Positions 29,519 to 40,195 of a stretch of DNA of 64,000 nt are shown here, piece after piece (positions within the stretch are counted from its first letter, which is position 1; the number at the start of each line of letters is the position of its first letter). Both the position numbers and the translations under genes were made by a program. The stretch comes from Trichobilharzia szidati (lineage: Eukaryota; Platyhelminthes; Trematoda; Strigeidida; Schistosomatidae). The stretch spans positions 31,742,052 through 31,806,051 of the forward strand of contig OX235274.1 of NCBI GenBank assembly GCA_944472155.2. Direction: 5' to 3'. Below the pieces are notes generated by a model. That model made no database searches. It was not told where the DNA came from and saw only the letters and a list, made by a program, of their open reading frames with translations.

Positions 29519-29973
29519 ATTCTCCTCGCTCTACAGTACAGAGTTTTGACTAGACCGCGTTTAAAGCTATTTGGAAAAAAGCTATTGAAATGTAAGTATT
29601 GTCCTGTCCATGTGAACTTACGATAAATTGACTTTTGAAGACTACCGTCTTCTAGGCGTTCCATGGCGATATCGAGGAAGTGGAACTTCCTGTCACTTTC
29701 ATGTTCCATAGTGAACTCAATATTTCTGTGTGCGTCGCTGAATAATCTTAGTAAGTGTGAAGCATGACTAACATTTTTGCACACTATAAATGTGTCATCA
29801 ACGTATCGACAGTAGGAAGTTGTTTCATCGATTGCATGCTTCAACTTTGTTCTTTCAAGGTTGGAAATGAATATATCTGCTAAAACAGGGCTAAGTGGAC
29901 TGCCCATAGTTACACCATCTATTTGACGGTAAAGAGTGTTGTCAAATTGGAATTGCACATCCATGGTACACAT
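29485..29973 (-). pseudogene. PLE-D reverse transcriptase fragment
   Basis: A 162-codon frame with DGVTMGSPLSP (motif B), CRYVDDTFIV (motif C, both aspartates) and FHFLDIAMER (motif D region). The N-terminal palm motif is in another frame upstream. Confidence 0.8.
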
Positions 29974-30228
29974 TAGCAGTAGGCGTTAGAATTCCAACTC
30001 TGGCATTGGGATAAGATGAGACTGCTGACAAATGATCTCAATAGTTTCGTTGATTGGAATCACTGTGAACAAGGAGGTTACATTAAATGACACCATGAAC
30101 TTATCTGAAACGTTCATGTAGTTCACACTTTTATATTAGAAAAACACAACAGAATGAAAGAAGAAATATACATTCCTTTTCAAATAGTTCCTGATCATCG
30201 GCTCTACACTAATAAATATTGTTTTTTA

Positions 30229-30640
30229 ATTGGATTTTAGATTTTCCCATCGATTGATTGGAACGAAGTGCTCGGTCTCAGATTGACATGTCGGCTTCTA
30301 AAATTCAATTCAACTAATATGACCGGTTGCACAAGAGAGTGACTCTCGTGGCCCAGCTTGTCTAGTGGATAACGCTTCGACGTTTGAAACTATGGACACT
30401 GGGTTCGAGTCTCGGTGGGAACATCATCACTCACTGCCGAATGCAGGTACATCCAGTTGACGAGTTCCAAGTAGGAAGAAATGCGCATCAATCTGGATTC
30501 CACTGCTAGTCACTATCCACCAGTTAACTTCTAATTACATGCCCAGACATCGTCGAAGCATCTGCACAAGGAGCCGACAGACATGTCAACCTGAGACCGA
30601 GCACTTCGTTCCAATCAATCGACGGGAAAATCTAAAATTG
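30229..30640 (+). repeat. HH-SINE-1 bounded by 60-bp inverted ends
   Basis: Complete unit read on the plus strand. tRNA-like head: GTGGCCCAGCTTGTCTAGTG (A-box side) and GGGTTCGAGTCTC (B box), then the hammerhead at 30450-30498, CTGGATTCCACTGC, CTATCCACC and the tail ending TCGACGGGAAAATCTAAA. The tail sequence also appears reversed at the left end (30229-30290), giving near-perfect inverted ends of about 60 bp. Confidence 0.75.
30450..30498 (+). ncRNA. Hammerhead-like fold, HH-SINE-1
   Basis: Stem I CATCCAG with CTGGAT, core TTGACGA, stem II TTCC/GGAA, GAAA at 30478-30481, ATC cleavage triplet. C3 is U, as in the other HH-SINE-1 copies here. Confidence 0.6.
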
Positions 30641-32340
30641 TTTTTTACATCAAGATTTTTTACCAATCTAGGGGTTATTTTAGTTAATCAATTTTAGGTA
30701 TAGGAGGGGTTGAAATTAAGACGTTAAAAGTCATAAAAACTCGTGTACTCTGGTAGAGTACAATTGCATTATTGATAAAATTTATTTTTTTTGTTAAAGT
30801 CTCACAGTGTTATACAGTAATATTTACTGGTGACGCATTTCGAGCACAATTTATCGCCACTCATAATCACATTAAGGGACTACTCACACAAATTTCTAAC
30901 TTCGTTGATATAATACCATTATTTTCCACCGCTTGATTTGATTGGTGGTAGTATTTTTCATATTTGCGGTATGAGTGGTGAGTCATTCCTATTGCATGTG
31001 TTGTGTTGGGTGTATACTCGATGAACCAGTCAGGATTCAGTAGTCAACCTCTCTCCCCACCTACATATATTACTTCTTAAATAGATGTTAGTAATAAGAT
31101 ATCTAAGTTTTAAAGGAAGGGTGAAAATTAATGACGGGATTCAAGACAAGCTTTTTCTTAAGCGTTAGCAAAATGTTATTACATAATCAAGAAATTTATA
31201 CAATATCAGTGATGACTAAGAAGAATAGGATGATTCAGAAGAATTACGTAAAATACAAACAAGTTTATAGAATTAGCTAGAATTGTAAAAATTAACAAAG
31301 TCAAAAGATGGTTAGTAACAAGGGGAGGGGAAAAATCGTCTTTACAAACTTAATACATATTGTGTATTTCGCCATGACAAAGAAAGGGACTGTACAGATT
31401 TCTTTTGAATACACAAATTTGGCTTCTTCAAATGAATTCCGATTGCCTCTGCTGTATGTGTAAAAGCCGTACTCGTAGACCATGCGAGAGGTTGGGTGAT
31501 ATACGACAAATGACTTTAAAAGCTTCGTTAGAGTCGATGTGATGTTCAGTCAGTATAGACGAGATGAGCTAGTGTTGAGCTGTGTATATCTTTATCCGGA
31601 TATTTGACAAACCAAGATTGGAGGTGTTCAGAAATTCGACGATGAACTTGCCTAATCATACCACCTATGTAACTAGCTCCGCACGGCCAGTTAAACTGGT
31701 AGATACACATGGAAAGGGGCAAAACAGGGCAATCTGTCTTTATTTCTTGAACTAAGTATTGGTCGGCTAGTAAATACACAGCATAACTTAGCTGCATAGA
31801 AAGTCCTTTTGAAGGCCCTTCTCAGGTGTTGTGATAAGATCTCACTATTGAAATCACCCGTGAATTGTAACCTTAGGAAGATTTAATTTTTGGAGACAGT
31901 CGGCAACTTTGACTTTTTACTTTCTGAGTTCATGTGTTTGTTTACGAATTTAGTTGGATATCCGTTTCTGCTTAGTAGAACGCGAATATTACCGGGTTCT
32001 TCGTTTAGTGTCTCATTTCAACAGATAACTCTAGCCCGGTGAACCAAAGATCTAACCAGATTACGTTTGCATTGTAGAGGTACGAAGCTTAGGATCTGAG
32101 TAGATTGTCAAGTGGAAGTAGGTTTTCTATACAAATGTATACATATTGTTCCGTATGTTCGTTTAATCATTAGGACATTCAAAAAGGGGATAGAGTTATT
32201 TTCTTCTACTTCTTCCTTAGTGAAGCTTATGCTGGGGTGTGTTCTGTTAAATTTATCCAATATATCCTTAGCCTCACTTTCTTTCTCAACAACTATAAAT
32301 GTATCATCAGCATATTGGCAATGGAAATCAAGATTATATA
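30641..32340 (-). mobile_element. PLE-E Penelope-like element, with nested PLE-A end
   Basis: Minus strand. Remnants from 32340 down: an RT motif C equivalent with DDTFIVVEKE, SFTKEE, YRKPTST, FVPLQCKRNLVR, NGYPTKFVNKHMN, then endonuclease at 31546-31797 with SMCIYQFNWPCGASYIGG and SEHLQSWF. The 3' region (30641-31330) matches 15262-15650 but is interrupted at 30753-31080. Many frameshifts. Confidence 0.75.
30753..31080 (-). mobile_element. PLE-A 3' portion inserted into PLE-E
   Basis: Minus-strand PLE-A from the last codons of the endonuclease region to the end. It shows the same order as 9025-9330: GTCTCACAGTGTTATACAG, TTTACTGGTGACG, TTTCGAGCACAATTTATCG, then the coding end with TCATTCCTATTGCATGTG. 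PLE-E sequence continues on both sides when compared with 15262-15650. Confidence 0.75.
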
Positions 32341-32884
32341 TTAGCCACCCTCATATTCTGTCAACAGAAGGAACTTCAACTAACCAAGTTCAGTTATATT
32401 TTGAAAGGTTCCATAATTCAACTAGCCAGCATTATTGACTTTATTCGTCCCGCTTTATTTTTAAATTGATTTGCTTTTCAAATAAATCTTGTTGGCGGTA
32501 CGCTTAAATCAGTGGGCTACCTGAATTTCTTATCAATTACACAATGCATCGTATTTTCTCTAACTCTTATTATTCTTTTTAATTATTTCCTTGAGTTGCA
32601 AAATGTACTCACGCTTACTTTTAAAATGGCTTTGAAATTATCGGTGGGTATCTCTCGGAGACGTTGGAAAAATATCATGAGGAATTATTCTGTGCTTCAC
32701 ATCGAACAGCATTGCACCTCATGACATACTATAGATTGCTATTCCACTTGAAAATCCTGAATGAAGAGGAAATATTGCTCAACAAATTGATCTGTGGATT
32801 CTATACATTGGGAAGAGATTTTGTGTAGAATAAAGCGATTATTAGGGCTAAATGTGATCTACAAGCACTGGTTCGTTCAAATGA
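32341..32884. other. Unassigned DNA between PLE-E and CR1-L
   Basis: A few open stretches but no recognised motif. Part of it may be decayed CR1-L coding sequence (AKCDLQALVRSNDAC near 32847). Confidence 0.35.
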
Positions 32885-33680
32885 TGCCTGTAGCAAAGAG
32901 GGCACTAAAACAGAAACTAAGTCAAGTACAGAATGCCTTGGTATAGTTCCATCCTCTGACCTTTCTTCGTCATCCCATATTGTGTTGATTTCTAAGAAAA
33001 TGTTTCATCTAACCTTCTACATCAAGAAGTTAAGGCAGTCAGGTATCACTCAACCTCTACTTTTACAGTTTGTTAACTCTTGCATATTGCCTACTGTACT
33101 TTATTACTTCCGTTTAGTCTTTCCTGGACTATTCGAAATGAACTGTGTCGTAGTGAGAAGAGTATTAAAGGTTGTAAGTAGGGCAAGTGATGTGCTACAT
33201 AGTCAACTTGTTACTACTGTAGTTGATAGACACCTGAACTCATGTGAGAAATATTGTCTGCCCCTCAACACCCTCTCTACTCTCAACTTCCCCCTTGCAT
33301 CTCACCAGGTAGGACTAGAAATCAATATAAAAGATTATATGCTCGCAAAACCGAGTACAGAAACTCAACGATACCCTTATTTGTGGTAGAGATAATGTTA
33401 GGCGCGAAACCTCTCTCCTATTTGTAGTCAGTGGTGACACTATTTCAATTAACTTGTAATTCCAGGTATTAACATTGTTAATCATTATTTTACACTTTTT
33501 GTACACTTTTAACTTCATTACCACTGCTAATACCAAAGAGCTACTATTATCAGTCGTGTAATGCTATTTTTTGATTTGTGTTTTTGTTGTTATCAAGTAA
33601 ATTAGATGCGATATTTTACCGAATGCCGAGAATTTCACACTGTATCATAAAGCAAATTATTGTTGTTATTATTTCATTCC
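32885..33680 (+). mobile_element. CR1-L LINE, 3' fragment
   Basis: CR1-type RT C-terminal region: TECLGIVPSSD, then KKMFHLTFYIKKLRQSGITQ, FVNSCILPTVLYY, VDRHLNSCEKY and PLYSQLPPCIS in a shifted frame. It parallels the copy at 48100-50090 (YVRKLTQSGITKS, FVNSCI). The 3' region includes AAATTAGATGCGATA and ends near ATTATTGTTGTTATTATT. Confidence 0.75.
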
Positions 33681-33887
33681 TTATAAATTATATGTACTAT
33701 AACTGATGAATTTTGAGAGGCATGATTCTAGCGGATAACCCACTAGGATTTCAAATTACTGGGGCGTGGTACCAGTCTCACTACGAAGAACACCACAAAT
33801 GCAGCTGAATCTAGCTGCTGAATCATTAAAGGTAGCCATGACCTGGTGACCTATGTCGGCAAGGAAATAAAGTCATATATATTATTG

Positions 33888-34485
33888 TTTCCTTTAGTTC
33901 TTAGAGGAACATAGGGCTTCAGCTGCACGTCTCCATTGCCTTCGGTTCTCTGCTAAAGTTTTCACTTGTCTCCAAGTCTGCCCACACGCTTTCATCTCCT
34001 CTTCACATGACCTCCTCCATGTCACCCTTAGACGACCAACTCGTTGCTTCCCATTCGAGTTCCACTCGAGCAATGGCTTGTCTAGTGATGTCACTTGATG
34101 GTTTCCTCAGAGCATGGTCAATCCACCTACATTTTTTCCTGCAGATTTGTTGCACAATCGGTTCCTGGTTGGTTTGCTCATTGCCAGAGATCCCTATTGC
34201 TGATCTTTTCTGGCCAGCCATCTGATCTTGAGTAGTATTGAGCAAAGACAACTGTTAATGAAGGTCTGTAGTTTATATGAGATGATCTTTATGACGCGCA
34301 GTGCAAGTCTCTGATCCATATAGTAGCACTGACTTCACATTGGAGTTGAAAATTCGGATCTTATTTTTGATGCTGAGTGTTGTTGACCTCCACACAGACT
34401 TGAGAGTAGTGTAAGCTTGTCTCGCTTTTCCGATTCTTGCTCTGAAATCCCCGTCAGTTCCGCCTGTAGTTGAAACGGTGCTTCC
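33888..34485 (-). mobile_element. RTE-1 LINE, 3' part
   Basis: Minus strand. From 34488 down: MGSTVSTTGGTDGDF, ARIGKARQAY, VKSVLLYGSETC, then EQTNQEPIVQQICRKKCRW and the WNSNGKQRVGR block. Ends with CCTATGTTCCTCTAAGAAC at 33897-33915. The left part of the element is lost at a TA repeat (34487-34515). Confidence 0.8.
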
Positions 34486-34486
34486 C

Positions 34487-34515
34487 ATATATGTATATAT
34501 ATATATATATATATT
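34487..34515. repeat. TA dinucleotide repeat
   Basis: Run of TATATA of about 28 bp between the RTE-1 copy and HH-SINE-1. Confidence 0.9.
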
Positions 34516-34524
34516 ATTTAACTC

Positions 34525-35040
34525 AATTTTAGATTTTCCCGTCGATTGATTGGAACGAAGTGCTCGGTCTCAGGTTGACATGTCGGCTTCTTGTGCAGAT
34601 GCGTTGACGATGTCTGGGCATGTAATTAGAAGTTAATTGGTCGATGGTGACCAGCAGTGGAATCCAGCTCGACGCCCATTTCTCCTGCCCAATTTGGGAC
34701 TCCTCACTGGATTTACCTGCATTCCGCAGTAGTTGATGATGTTCCCACAGAGGCTCGAATCCATTGTCCATAGTTTCAAACCGCGAAGCGTTATCCACTA
34801 GACCAGTTGGGCCACGAGAGTCAGCTTTTGTGCAACGGGTCATATTAATTATTCCATTCACTTTGAGATTTACTTGTCAATTGATTGGACCGAAGTGCTT
34901 GGTCTCAGGTTGACATGTCGATGGAAACATCATCACTCACTGCGAGATGCAGGTACATCCAGTTGACGAGTCCTAAATAGGGAGAAATACGCGTTATCCT
35001 GGATCCCACTGCTAGTAACCATCCACCAATTAACTTCTTA
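34525..35040. repeat. HH-SINE-1 pair, minus then plus
   Basis: 34525-34850 is a minus-strand unit, with its tail TTTTAGATTTTCCCGTCGATT, the hammerhead region decayed (about 34660-34720) and a tRNA-like head at 34750-34825. A second piece (34865-35040) begins with another tail-type inverted end, then reads on the plus strand through the hammerhead at 34956-35004 to CATCCACCAATTAAC. A TA run of 25 bp follows at 35038-35062. Confidence 0.65.
34956..35004 (+). ncRNA. Hammerhead-like fold, HH-SINE-1
   Basis: Stem I CATCCAG/CTGGAT perfectly paired, core TTGACGA (C3 to U), stem II GTCC/GGGA with mismatches, GAAA at 34984-34987, ATC cleavage triplet followed by CTGGAT. Confidence 0.6.
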
Positions 35041-35062
35041 TATATATATATATATATATATA

Positions 35063-35484
35063 CTGTGAGCAGCATGTAATATATAAAACATTGAAGCTGA
35101 AGGGTCACAGATACATTGTAACACTTATAAATAATCTCTTCTGACCACAGAATAAATATTTATCCCTTCAGGAATTTCAATATACTTTGTAGGTGCTGAA
35201 GTTACAATCGTTGCTGTTGAACTGTAGACACTTTAACTGACAAGACATGAACTTCACTAAAACTGTAAACGCTGTTTCTTCTTAAATTACAGTTTTTTTC
35301 TCGTAACTATCTAAGAGTACTCCAGTTTTTGGATATTTGTACATCTAAAACATAAAACCATTTGATTTCTGTAAACTTAGAAATCAGCAGAAATATTTTG
35401 CATAGCAAATAAACTTGAAATCAGCGCACTAGTTAACATAAAAGTCGTGGAAAGATTTGCGTTTTAAATGAGGTTTAGACCTTC
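35063..35484. other. Unassigned AT-rich DNA
   Basis: No recognised repeat or gene. Confidence 0.35.
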
Positions 35485-36330
35485 GGGGTGGGTGGGAAGA
35501 CGGCCATATGTGAGACCAACAGAAAGACTTCTGCAGATATGGACGTCACTGACGATTTATGCCTAATTTCATACAAACTTGAAGATCTGCAGGTTAAAAC
35601 CAACAAGTAGGCAAAAGAGGCTGGTAACGAAGACAGGACTTCGAGTGTACATAGAGAAGACACTACTGATGAAAACACCTAACCAACAATAAAAGCAAAT
35701 ATCAGTCAAAGATCAACGGGAGAAATCTAAAGGAAGTCACCTCATTCATTTACCTCCGCCGGGCTACATCATTTTAACTACAGGCGGCACAAATGACGAA
35801 GTCAGAGGCAGAATCAAAAGGGGAAGCCAGACCTCCATTACTCTGAAATCAGTATGGAAATCTCCTGCGCTTAGTATGAAGAACAAGATTTGGATCTCGA
35901 ACATTTGTGTAAAGTCAACGCTTCTTTATGGAACATGTGTCACATAAATCAAATTGCAACAGGCTGCCAACTTTCACCAACAGTTACCTTTGTTCCATAC
36001 TGGAGATCAGATGGTACGCCAGGTGGGAGGGATAAACAACAAGGGACTCTGGCAACAGATCAATGAAGCTTACACTGACTAGACCACTGAATTACACCAC
36101 ATTTCAAGGGGGAGGCCACCAAATGGAACGTGAATGGGCAAAGAAGAGTTCGGTGTGGTTGAGACAGTAACATAGAGGACATCATGTTAGGAGTCAACAA
36201 AAGCCTACAAGCACTTATGGAGTCAGCTGAAAAGGGCTATAGAGAACAGAGTAAACTGGAGATATGTTGATATCACCCTACTTTCCCAAAGGAAATAACA
36301 ACCCCAATGATTCTGGGAACAGCGGTAAAA
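35485..36330 (+). mobile_element. RTE-1 LINE, 3' part
   Basis: Plus strand, starting just after the catalytic block (DDLCLISYKLEDLQV), then KTNK, TGLRVYIEKT, SINGRNLKEVTSF, ILTTGGTNDEV, a TLKSVWKSPALSMKNKI block and a decayed C-terminus. A short AAT run at 36357-36371 marks the old tail. It lies downstream of the 3' end of engrailed. Confidence 0.7.
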
Positions 36331-36371
36331 GAAAATACCTTCTCATGACATAATAGTAATAATAATAATTT

Positions 36372-37019
36372 ATTCTTCACACAATAAAATAAAGGAAAAC
36401 AGTCGTTATACTGTGCTTTTACATTTTTTTGTAAAAGAGACGTATGAATATGATTGGCATAAATTAACTAATTAGTTTGTCGCAATTAATTAATAAAATT
36501 AGACTGAACTGAAACTTGAAAATTGAAGCAAATCAATAAAAACAAGTAGAAATGATTTATTGCCTCAAGTTTTGTTTAAAACAAAAATTCCAAAATCAAA
36601 AGTGTAAGTAATCCCAATCCAAGAATGAATTTTGTTGTTTAAATAAGTAAAATAAGCATATTACATATTCAAAAAAAGTCACAAAGAAATGAATAATTAA
36701 AATAAAATGAAACTGAAAATTAAATTTGAATTACGAATCACCATAATACATATATATGTATGTTTAAGTATATAAACAATTCAAATTAATCAATCAGGCT
36801 TATTTCCATGGCAATGTGTTCAATGATTCAAATAAACAAATATTCAATGAGAAAAAATGATCAATGCCTTCATAGGCCGTTAATTATAAAATACAATAAA
36901 TGATAAATGATTTTAAAAAGCATTAAATGATGTGAATTGATATACAGATTCTTTGGATAGCTTTTCATATACATATATTCATCATATATTGTTATTATTA
37001 TTACTTTTTTTAAATAACA
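36372..37019 (-). promoter_or_regulatory. Likely engrailed 3' UTR
   Basis: AT-rich, no open frame, directly after the engrailed stop codon on the minus strand. Poly(A) signal candidates read on the minus strand occur at 36556-36561 and 36369-36374 (TTTATT on the plus strand). The true end cannot be chosen by eye. Confidence 0.4.
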
Positions 37020-37139
37020 TTATTCTGAGACAGTCATGTCGTCACTGTTGTCTTCTGAATCAGGACGAACTCGAACTGAATGATTATAAAGACCTTCAGC
37101 CATTAGATGTAGAGCTAAGCAGTTCTGTGCTCCAGATGC
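37020..37139 (-). CDS. en: engrailed, terminal exon with EH5 domain
   Basis: The minus-strand exon starts after a TACTTTTTTAG acceptor and encodes 39 residues to a TAA at 37020-37022. It begins ASGAQNCLALHLMAEGLYNH, which is the engrailed EH5 signature directly after the homeodomain, followed by a short acidic tail (PDSEDNSDDM). The phase-0 start matches the phase-0 donor of the homeobox exon at 37932. EH5 makes this an engrailed-class gene rather than another homeobox class. Confidence 0.92.
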   Translation of the reverse strand, partial: ASGAQNCLALHLMAEGLYNHSVRVRPDSEDNSDDMTVSE

Positions 37140-37439
37140 CTAAAAAAGTAGAAACACATATACGGATATAAATACCTGTACATCATAAAAAATTGGAATA
37201 GTACGCTTCGGCATGGTTTCGCGCAAGACGAATGCCTTAAGAGAATACTTCAAGACTGGACACCCCAAAATTTTAGTGAACATATGTGAACTACTTACAA
37301 ATATTAAAGTAGTATCAAACTTTAAATAAAAATACTTCACACTGTTTCAGCTCCGGATATAAAAGGAATCCAAGAACACAAATTAGCTGTAAAAAGATAT
37401 AATATATATTCTTTCATATCAATGCATATAGATAATTAC

Positions 37440-37840
37440 AGGTACCAGTTTGATTGGAATCATGTCGAAATTTTAAACAGAGGAAACACCAAAAGTGCCA
37501 GAGAATTCCTAGCAGCCTGGTTGATACTCAGGTGAATCAACCAGCGATTAACAAACATATTAAAATAGACCAAATTTACCAACTAATAAACAGTAAATCA
37601 TGTGACGAGAAAGTTCAAATTCCAGGTCAACAAAAATGATCAATACAGGTGTAAATCAACTACCAGTGACTAAGATGGCTGCCAGGAAACACTTAAATCT
37701 TTCATGGAGAATTTAAACCAGTTCATTTTATGCTAAAACATGCACTGTAGATGTTGTCCAGAGGGACGGCGAAAGCTTCACAACTAAACCAACCAGCTCA
37801 TAGAATACAACTGATTTCGAATGAATGAAGCTATTTCAAA
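37440..37840 (+). mobile_element. PLE-C 3' fragment in the last engrailed intron
   Basis: Plus strand, encodes YQFDWNHVEILNRGNTKSAR and EFLAAWL, matching the C-terminal GHQFDWDNVQIL block at 18220, then a 3' region with a hammerhead-like motif at 37741-37785 (core CTGTAGA, GAAA, GC loop, CTT). It occupies about half of the 792-nt intron. Confidence 0.65.
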
Positions 37841-37931
37841 ATTACATTTCTTTTCACAATAAATGAATGAACATCACTCATTAAAATTTACAAATAATCA
37901 AGAATAATAATAAAACTGTCTTACAAATCAC

Positions 37932-38034
37932 CTTCTTCGTTTTTGCACGTTTATTCTGAAACCAGATTTTTACTTGTGATTCTCTTAAGTCCAGTTCTTT
38001 GGCAAGTTTCTTACGACGAATCTCATCAAGATAG
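37932..38034 (-). CDS. en: engrailed, homeobox exon 2 (helices 2 and 3)
   Basis: 103-nt minus-strand exon between a GCTAAAG-side acceptor (TTTAG on the minus strand) and an AAG|GTGATT donor. It supplies the last base of Arg24 and homeodomain residues 25 to 58: [20 protein letters not shown], then [14 protein letters not shown]. Trp48, Phe49, Gln50, Asn51, Lys52 and Arg53 are all present; Lys52 is typical of engrailed. The split homeobox has its intron between codons 24 and 25 (phase 2). Confidence 0.93.
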
Positions 38035-38267
38035 CTAAAGTGAAAATTCAAAGGTAATAAAATATACAGAAGATGATAATAAAGCAAGCGAAACGACACT
38101 TATTACGCTAAATAATAGTTAACCACAATACATTTGAATTGCGAAACTTCAGGAATTTATATTCACTGAGCAGATTTACCTGGTTTCGCGTTTCGAAGGT
38201 CAGTCACTTTAATCACACAGAGAGAACTTGGTGACATTATTACACTTTAATATTTAAAAAGACGGTT

Positions 38268-39630
38268 GCAGTGAAGAAAATTTTCTTTTCGACGAAGTCA
38301 TCAACTAGGAGGCTGTACATTCGTGTATTTATAGTAAATGGGTGAGAAAGTTCCAGAATTATTTCCGGTCAGAGGTCAGATTAATAAGATTACTAAGTGT
38401 AATAAACAGAAGATAGGTGGTGGCACTATTCCAGAAATATCTCAGGTCAAGGGTCAAGCTGAAAATTCCAATGTGTAATAATCAGGAAGATCGAGTAGGA
38501 AAGACAAAATGGGATTATAATTACTGGAAAACTCGTCAGTTTGTATAATTTCAGGTTAAGGACGTAGTGTTAACGAAATGGATAGGAGGTTAAGACGTAT
38601 AAAGATAAAAACAGTAATCAAATCTAATAATGCAGATAGGGATTTAAAAAGGTGAACATAACAAATTCACGGGAGGGTTGAACAATAAAGGTGATAGGAT
38701 AATGATTATGGGTGAGACTGACTTTTCATGATGGCCACAGTAGGGACAACGTTTGAACGTACTTCTTCTGGACACATAGAGTAGGCTTGAGTTTTTGGAT
38801 CGCCAGTGCTTCAGCTATTCCTAGATGTCTTGATTTCACTCCCTTCGGTAGGCTGGATCGGATCTTGTATTTGACTTTGAAGGACTTTTCAAATGGAGCT
38901 GAGTGTCCGAAATTCACCAGATGTCCTGTTGTCGAACTGTATACCGCCTTGCGTTCTCCCTTTGCTAACCATGCTTGATAGTGTTCCCGCGGGCGTTTTA
39001 CAGGCGGACACATGGTACGTCCGATGTACTCAGCACCACAAGAGCAAATGAACCTGTATATACATGCTGAAGTGGCCAAATGTGACAGCTTGTCCTTCAC
39101 GTGCTGGGTGAGTAGTTTCTTGCAGGAGAATGTTATTCGTAAGCTGGCGGTGAAGTTTGTTCTACTGAGAGACTTCGAAAGTCGTCTACGGAGAATTTCT
39201 GCTTCGGTATCATTTTTCAATTCTAGGTTCAACATCAGCATCTTTTTGGGGGCTTGGTTTTAGATTCTTGTCTATGAATCTGGGTGGGAATCCATTTTCA
39301 ATCAAGGTCCCTCAGAGATTTTGTAATTCTCCGTCGATTGACTCTTCAGTGCAAATCTTCCGGATCATTGAGGAAAGAGAGTATATTAGGTTTATCTTTC
39401 TGCTTAGAGGCATACAGCTTCCAAAGTTAATAAATTGTTCGTTCCATGTTGGCTTTTGTAGCGAGTTGTCTTCCTTCCTTCATAGTTGAACGTCGAGGAA
39501 ATGAAACATTGAGTTAAACTCAACTTCTACGTGAAATCAATGTTTAGGTGGGCTTTATTGAAGATTTGAAGTGGACCACAATTCTCATCACAAATAATGA
39601 AAGTAACATCGGTGTATCTCTTGTACAGAT
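38268..39630 (-). mobile_element. PLE-B Penelope-like element, 5'-truncated
   Basis: Minus strand. From 39630: an RT motif C equivalent read as YTDVTFIICDEN (second catalytic Asp replaced by Val), a KPTWNEQFINF block, NGFPPRFIDKNLK, then an intact frame at 38726-39241 with SRTNFTASLRITFS, SHLATSACIYRFICSCGAEYIGR, REHYQAWLAKGER and ALAIQKLKPTLCVQK. The 3' region extends to the hammerhead-like motif at 38268-38318 (GTTGATGA, GAAA, AGAAAA/TTTTCT). C3 is deleted or changed there. Confidence 0.85.
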
Positions 39631-39639
39631 GGATGATGA

Positions 39640-39845
39640 CGATGATTAATATTTATTTTTGATTTTCGATTATAGCTTGATTCCACACCGTATTTTTGGT
39701 ACAAGTATGGAATTTTCAGCATGTGATATCGGTAGCCCAAATTTTGCAGGTCGACCATTGACACCGGGTGTGCGTCGGCAGGGGATCGAACCCCGGACCA
39801 TGTGCATGGTCGGCGAGAGTCCTAACCGTTGTGCCACCGACGTGA
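39640..39845 (-). repeat. tSINE-C, CR1-tailed SINE
   Basis: On the minus strand: head CGGTGGCACAACGGTTAGGAC and GGGGTTCGATCCCC, ACACCC, then CTGCAAAATTTGGGCTACCG, CATGCTGAAAATTCCATACT and GGTGTGGAATCAAGCTATAA. The tail matches CR1-L at 50023-50089. It sits immediately next to an RTE-1 fragment that begins ACTGAAGATCAGATGG. Confidence 0.8.
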
Positions 39846-40195
39846 CTGAAGATCAGATGGCCGGAAAGAATCACCAACAAGAAACTATGGGAACAAACAA
39901 AACAAGAACCAATCACCCAACAAATATGCAGGAGAAAGTGAAGATGGATTGGACACTCGCTGAGGAGACCGCTGGGTGACATCGCACGTCAGGCCCTTGA
40001 GCGGGACCCGAAAGGGAAGCGGTGAGTAGTGGGACTTTCAAGGGTGACATGGAGGAGATCGTGTGAAGAGGAGTTGAAACAGTATGGACTAACATGGATG
40101 CAGGTGGAAAGTACAACAGAAGACAGAAGCAAGTGGAGATGTGCAGTTGAAGCCCTATGTTCCACTAGGAACCCAAGGGAACAATAATAATAATT
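39846..40195 (+). mobile_element. RTE-1 LINE 3' end
   Basis: KIRWPERITNKKLWEQTKQ, NHPTNMQEKVKMDW region and a decayed end: GTTGAAGCCCTATGTTCCAC, CTAGGAACCCAAGGGAAC and AATAATAAT. Starts exactly where tSINE-C stops. Confidence 0.75.

Larger units (their letters stand above)
28646..30135 (-). mobile_element. PLE-D Penelope-like element, 5'-truncated
   Basis: Minus strand, from about 30135 to 28646. It starts inside the RT palm (MVSFNVTSLFTVIPINETIE), continues with MGSPLSPVLADIF and CRYVDDTFIVCKN, then IYRKFTWTGQYL, FKRGLVKTL and NKYGRSEV. The endonuclease region carries CIYKFTCICRSSYIGKTERR and ARHLLDTGHEVDV. The 3' end holds a hammerhead at 28646-28695. A frameshift at about 29500 and a stop near 29985 break an otherwise well-kept frame. 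Confidence 0.85.
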
